Shown: piece by piece, positions 4,931-7,080 of the stretch
How the letters are laid out: each line of letters starts with the position of its first letter
Numbering within the stretch: position 1 is the stretch's first letter
Position numbers and translations under genes: made by a program
Source of the DNA: Frondihabitans sp.
GTDB lineage: Bacteria > Actinomycetota > Actinomycetes > Actinomycetales > Microbacteriaceae
Assembly (NCBI GenBank): GCA_025464735.1
Contig: JAODMX010000184.1
Location: 1-7,080, forward strand
Length of the DNA: 7,080 nucleotides
Reading direction: 5' to 3'
Notes under the pieces: model-generated
Told to the model about the DNA's origin: nothing
The model's input: the letters and a program-made list of their open reading frames with translations, nothing else
The model's database searches: none

Positions 4931-5971
4931 TTGCCTGACAACGAGCGCGACGACATCGACCTCGCCACCGCCGCTGAGCAGTCCTCCGAGGTCGAAGAGG
5001 CCCAGGAGGGCTCGACGCAGACGGCCGACGAAGAGTCGGTCGAAGCTGCCGAAGAAGAGGCACTGCACGTCACTGACGAAAGCGACGAAGGCTCCAGCGA
5101 CGTGACCGACCTCGACGAGCTCCTCAACAGTCTGAGTGAGGCCAAAGACGCTGAAGCGGATGCGATTGTCGACGACGCGCTCGATGTCGAAGACGCCGAC
5201 GGGGCCGAGGCTGCCGTCGAGGCGACCGAAGACGAGGCAGAAGAAGACGCAGAAGAGCTGCAGCGCGAAGGCGACGCCGTCGGCGTGTTCGACGCGGTCA
5301 CCGAGATCGAGTCCGCCGAGACGGATGCCGAGGAGGAGGAAGACGACGAAGTCGACCCCTACGAAGCCTTCCGCTACGAGCTGCGCGGCAAGCCCGGCAA
5401 GTGGTACGTCATCCACTCGTACGCCGGCTTCGAGCGGCGCGTCAAGCAGAACATCGAGAACCGCATGGTCTCGCTGACGATGGAAGACTTCATCTACCAG
5501 GTCGAAGTCCCGATGGAAGACGTCGTCGAGATCAAGAACGGTCAGCGGAAGCTCGTCACGCGTGTCCGGATCCCGGGCTACGTTCTGGTCCGCATGGACC
5601 TCAACGAAGACAGCTGGTCGGTCGTCCGCCACACTCCGGGAGTCACCGGATTCGTCGGCAACGCCCACAACCCCACACCCCTGCGTTTCGAGGAGGCCTT
5701 CAACATGTTGAAGAGCCTCGTCCAGGTGCAGGAGGCGCCGGCCGCCAACAAGGGTGGTGGCAAGGGTGGCAAGGCTGCCCAGCGGGTCATTCCGGCCGAG
5801 GTCGACTTCGAGATCGGCGAGACCATCACCATCAAGGAGGGGTCGTTCGCGGGCCTTCCCGGAACGATCAACGAGATCAAGCCCGAATCGGGTAAGCTCA
5901 CGGTGCTCGTTTCGCTGTTCGAGCGCGAGACGCCGGTCGAGCTGTCGTTCGACCAGGTCACCAAGCTCTGA
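4931..5971 (+). CDS. nusG: Transcription termination/antitermination protein NusG with long acidic N-terminus
   Basis: Binds RNA polymerase across the cleft through its NGN domain, influences pausing and Rho termination, and through its KOW domain can contact Rho or ribosomal S10. Seen: 346 aa from TTG, against 181 in E. coli. Residues 1-156 are low-complexity and very acidic (about 62 Asp/Glu against 6 Lys/Arg by hand count), probably disordered. The NGN domain starts at about K157 with [18 protein letters not shown] and includes RIPGYVLV and [10 protein letters not shown]; a Gly/Lys/Ala linker follows (near [12 protein letters not shown]), then the KOW domain from about 291 ([18 protein letters not shown] to the C-terminus). 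Known: actinobacterial NusG proteins carry acidic N-terminal extensions of varying length. The TTG start is chosen for its Shine-Dalgarno sequence and the [10 protein letters not shown] opening; upstream in-frame codons run through secE in another frame and are not coding. Confidence 0.96.
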   Translation: MPDNERDDIDLATAAEQSSEVEEAQEGSTQTADEESVEAAEEEALHVTDESDEGSSDVTDLDELLNSLSEAKDAEADAIVDDALDVEDADGAEAAVEATEDEAEEDAEELQREGDAVGVFDAVTEIESAETDAEEEEDDEVDPYEAFRYELRGKPGKWYVIHSYAGFERRVKQNIENRMVSLTMEDFIYQVEVPMEDVVEIKNGQRKLVTRVRIPGYVLVRMDLNEDSWSVVRHTPGVTGFVGNAHNPTPLRFEEAFNMLKSLVQVQEAPAANKGGGKGGKAAQRVIPAEVDFEIGETITIKEGSFAGLPGTINEIKPESGKLTVLVSLFERETPVELSFDQVTKL

Positions 5972-5995
5972 CCAACCCCACACACTTTTAGACCA

Positions 5996-6055
5996 CCGGA
6001 TCCCTGCGACTGCAGCTTCCGGGAGAGCGGGCCGCAACCGCGGCCGGTTCGAACC
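5996..6055 (+). promoter_or_regulatory. Structured leader of rplK, candidate ribosomal-protein feedback site
   Basis: The 106-base nusG-rplK spacer can fold into two hairpins. The first is CCGGA (5996-6000) with TCCGG (6018-6022), enclosing CTGC/GCAG (6004-6015) across an asymmetric internal loop. The second is GGCCGC-AACC-GCGGCC (6030-6045). A perfect 10-base palindrome GGTTCGAACC (6046-6055) follows. Known: L1 represses rplK-rplA in E. coli by binding the leader mRNA where it mimics its 23S site. Inference: this region may do the same; the match to the L1 target has not been shown. Confidence 0.4.
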
Positions 6056-6077
6056 CCACAAGAAGGAAACAACACAC

Positions 6078-6509
6078 ATGGCACCGAAAAAGAAGGTCAC
6101 GGGTCTGATCAAGCTTCAGATCAACGCCGGCGCCGCGAACCCCGCCCCGCCCATCGGCCCGGCTCTGGGTCAGCACGGCGTGAACATCATGGAGTTCTGC
6201 AAGGCGTACAACGCCGCGACCGAGTCGCAGCGCGGCAACGTCGTCCCCGTCGAGATCACCGTGTACGAAGACCGTTCGTTCACGTTCATCCTGAAGACCC
6301 CGCCGGCCGCTGAGCTCATCAAGAAGGCTGCCGGCCTCGCCAAGGGTTCCGCCACGCCGCACACCGTCAAGGTGGGCAAGCTGACGCAGGAGCAGGTCCG
6401 CGAGATCGCCACCGCCAAGCAGGCCGACCTCAACGCGAACGACATCGATGCCGCGGCGAAGATCATCGCCGGCACCGCCCGCTCCATGGGCATCACCGTC
6501 GACGCGTAG
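6078..6509 (+). CDS. rplK: 50S ribosomal protein L11
   Basis: Binds the GTPase-associated region of 23S rRNA with the L10/L12 stalk and affects factor binding and, in many bacteria, the stringent response; it is also the site of thiostrepton-type resistance. Seen: 143 aa, the standard length. ATG is preceded by AAGGA (6063-6067) at a 10-base gap. The N-terminal domain holds [20 protein letters not shown] (12-31) with the conserved proline cluster at 22-28, then [15 protein letters not shown] (31-45); the C-terminal rRNA-binding domain includes [14 protein letters not shown] (73-86), a [12 protein letters not shown] stretch (100-111) and GTARSMGI (132-139). No resistance-type change is evident among those prolines. 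Codon use is strongly C-ending, as in highly expressed genes here. Next gene: rplA, after 91 bp. Confidence 0.98.
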   Translation: MAPKKKVTGLIKLQINAGAANPAPPIGPALGQHGVNIMEFCKAYNAATESQRGNVVPVEITVYEDRSFTFILKTPPAAELIKKAAGLAKGSATPHTVKVGKLTQEQVREIATAKQADLNANDIDAAAKIIAGTARSMGITVDA

Positions 6510-6553
6510 TCCTCACCGACTGCACGACGACCACTCACAGACATCCAGTGGGA

Positions 6554-6568
6554 GAGCCGGCCAGGCTC
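6554..6568 (+). promoter_or_regulatory. Small hairpin with repeated leader motif in the rplK-rplA spacer
   Basis: GAGCC (6554-6558) pairs with GGCTC (6564-6568) around GGCCA. It lies within a stretch that begins GGGAGAGCCGGCC (6550-6562), nearly the same as GGGAGAGCGGGCC (6021-6033) in the rplK leader. It may be a second translational control or processing site; unproven. Confidence 0.3.
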
Positions 6569-6600
6569 GTTACCACGCTCTCGAAATCAGGAGATTTCAC

Positions 6601-7080
6601 ATGGCTCAGAAGTCAAAGGCCTATCGGGCCGCTGCCGAGAAAATCGAGGCAGGCAAGTTCTACACCCCCAGCGAGGCCGTTGCGGTCGCACGCGAGACCG
6701 GCTCCAAGAAGTTCGACTCGACTGTCGAGGTCGCGTTGAAGCTCGGTGTCGACCCGCGTAAGGCCGACCAGATGGTGCGTGGCACCGTCATCCTGCCGCA
6801 CGGAACGGGCAAGACCGCCCGCGTTATCGTGTTCGCGACCGGAGCTGCGGCCGAGGCCGCTATCGCCGCGGGCGCCGACGAGGTCGGCGGCGACGAGCTC
6901 ATCGAGAAGGTTGCCGGCGGCTACACGTCCTTCGACTCCGCGGTCTCGACCCCGGAGCTCATGGGCAAGGTCGGTCGTCTCGGTAAGGTTCTCGGCCCCC
7001 GTGGCCTCATGCCGAACCCCAAGACCGGCACCGTCACCCCGAACGTCGCTCAGGCCGTGAACGACATCAAGGGCGGCAAG
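6601..7080 (+). CDS. rplA: 50S ribosomal protein L1 (C-terminus cut by window end)
   Basis: Forms the mobile L1 stalk of the 50S subunit, which helps release deacylated tRNA from the E site, and in many bacteria acts as translational repressor of its own operon. Seen: ATG at 6601 with AGGAG (6589-6593) 7 bases upstream, and 160 codons open to the window edge; the usual length is about 230 aa, so some 70 residues are missing. Typical blocks are [20 protein letters not shown] (38-57), [20 protein letters not shown] (59-78), and the L1 signature region from [20 protein letters not shown] (122-141) to GTVTPNV (143-149). The first domain closes with the returning strand beyond the window. It follows rplK in the common order and very likely shares its transcript. 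Confidence 0.97.
   Translation, partial: MAQKSKAYRAAAEKIEAGKFYTPSEAVAVARETGSKKFDSTVEVALKLGVDPRKADQMVRGTVILPHGTGKTARVIVFATGAAAEAAIAAGADEVGGDELIEKVAGGYTSFDSAVSTPELMGKVGRLGKVLGPRGLMPNPKTGTVTPNVAQAVNDIKGGK

Noticed and set aside
6043..6059. T-arm-like sequence GG-TTCGAAC-CC suggesting a tRNA remnant or tRNA-like element before rplK
   Set aside because: Only two stem pairs form beyond the loop, and no acceptor or anticodon arm is present.
4841..6112. 423-codon open frame on the minus strand opposite nusG
   Set aside because: It is a shadow: the acidic GA/GC-rich nusG coding sequence lacks stop triplets on the other strand. The product resembles no known family and overlaps three features.
1..7080. 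Search for mobile elements, CRISPR arrays, phage or defence genes
   Set aside because: No direct-repeat arrays, transposase or integrase motifs, or attachment-site duplications of the tRNA 3' end were seen; the gene order is conserved core backbone.

Overview
The window is high-GC DNA with GTG/TTG starts, tightly overlapping genes and an actinobacterial gene order. Its content (acidic long NusG, TTG-started nusG, HadA/HadB-like MaoC pair next to murB, a tRNA-Trp just ahead of secE) points to an actinobacterium, most likely Micrococcales and probably Microbacteriaceae. That placement rests on protein flavour and gene order, not on a search; the genus cannot be told.

Layout. (1) 1-767, minus strand: a UbiA-family membrane prenyltransferase whose 3' end lies outside the window. 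(2) 768-1046: a 279-bp divergent intergenic region with three inverted repeats and one -10 element at each edge. (3) 1047-3030, plus strand: a three-gene operon of two MaoC/hot-dog dehydratase subunits (HadA-like, HadB-like) and murB, joined by 4-base stop/start overlaps. (4) 3047-4264, minus strand: a class I PLP aminotransferase (aspC type), convergent with murB across only 16 bp. (5) 4408-4480, plus strand: tRNA-Trp (anticodon CCA). (6) 4554-7080, plus strand: secE, nusG, rplK and rplA, the last cut by the window end.

The genes serve growth functions: a probable fatty-acyl dehydratase, a peptidoglycan precursor reductase, amino-acid transamination, Trp decoding, protein export, transcription elongation and two proteins of the 50S subunit. 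The order hadA-hadB ... trpT-secE-nusG-rplK-rplA is familiar from mycobacteria, so this is a conserved chromosomal backbone region rather than an accessory island. I see no phage, transposon, CRISPR or defence genes and no evidence of a wholly new system.

Two expression styles are visible. ubiA, hadA and aspC each have a TANNNT -10 element 6-7 bases before the start codon and so look leaderless, while nusG, rplK and rplA (and, less clearly, secE) have Shine-Dalgarno sequences and sizeable leaders. The best second-look items are the repeated 13-base motif before both rplK and rplA, the hairpins around the ubiA/hadA and aspC/tRNA-Trp divergent regions, the very acidic NusG N-terminus, and the role of a HadAB-like pair in a bacterium that probably makes no mycolic acids.
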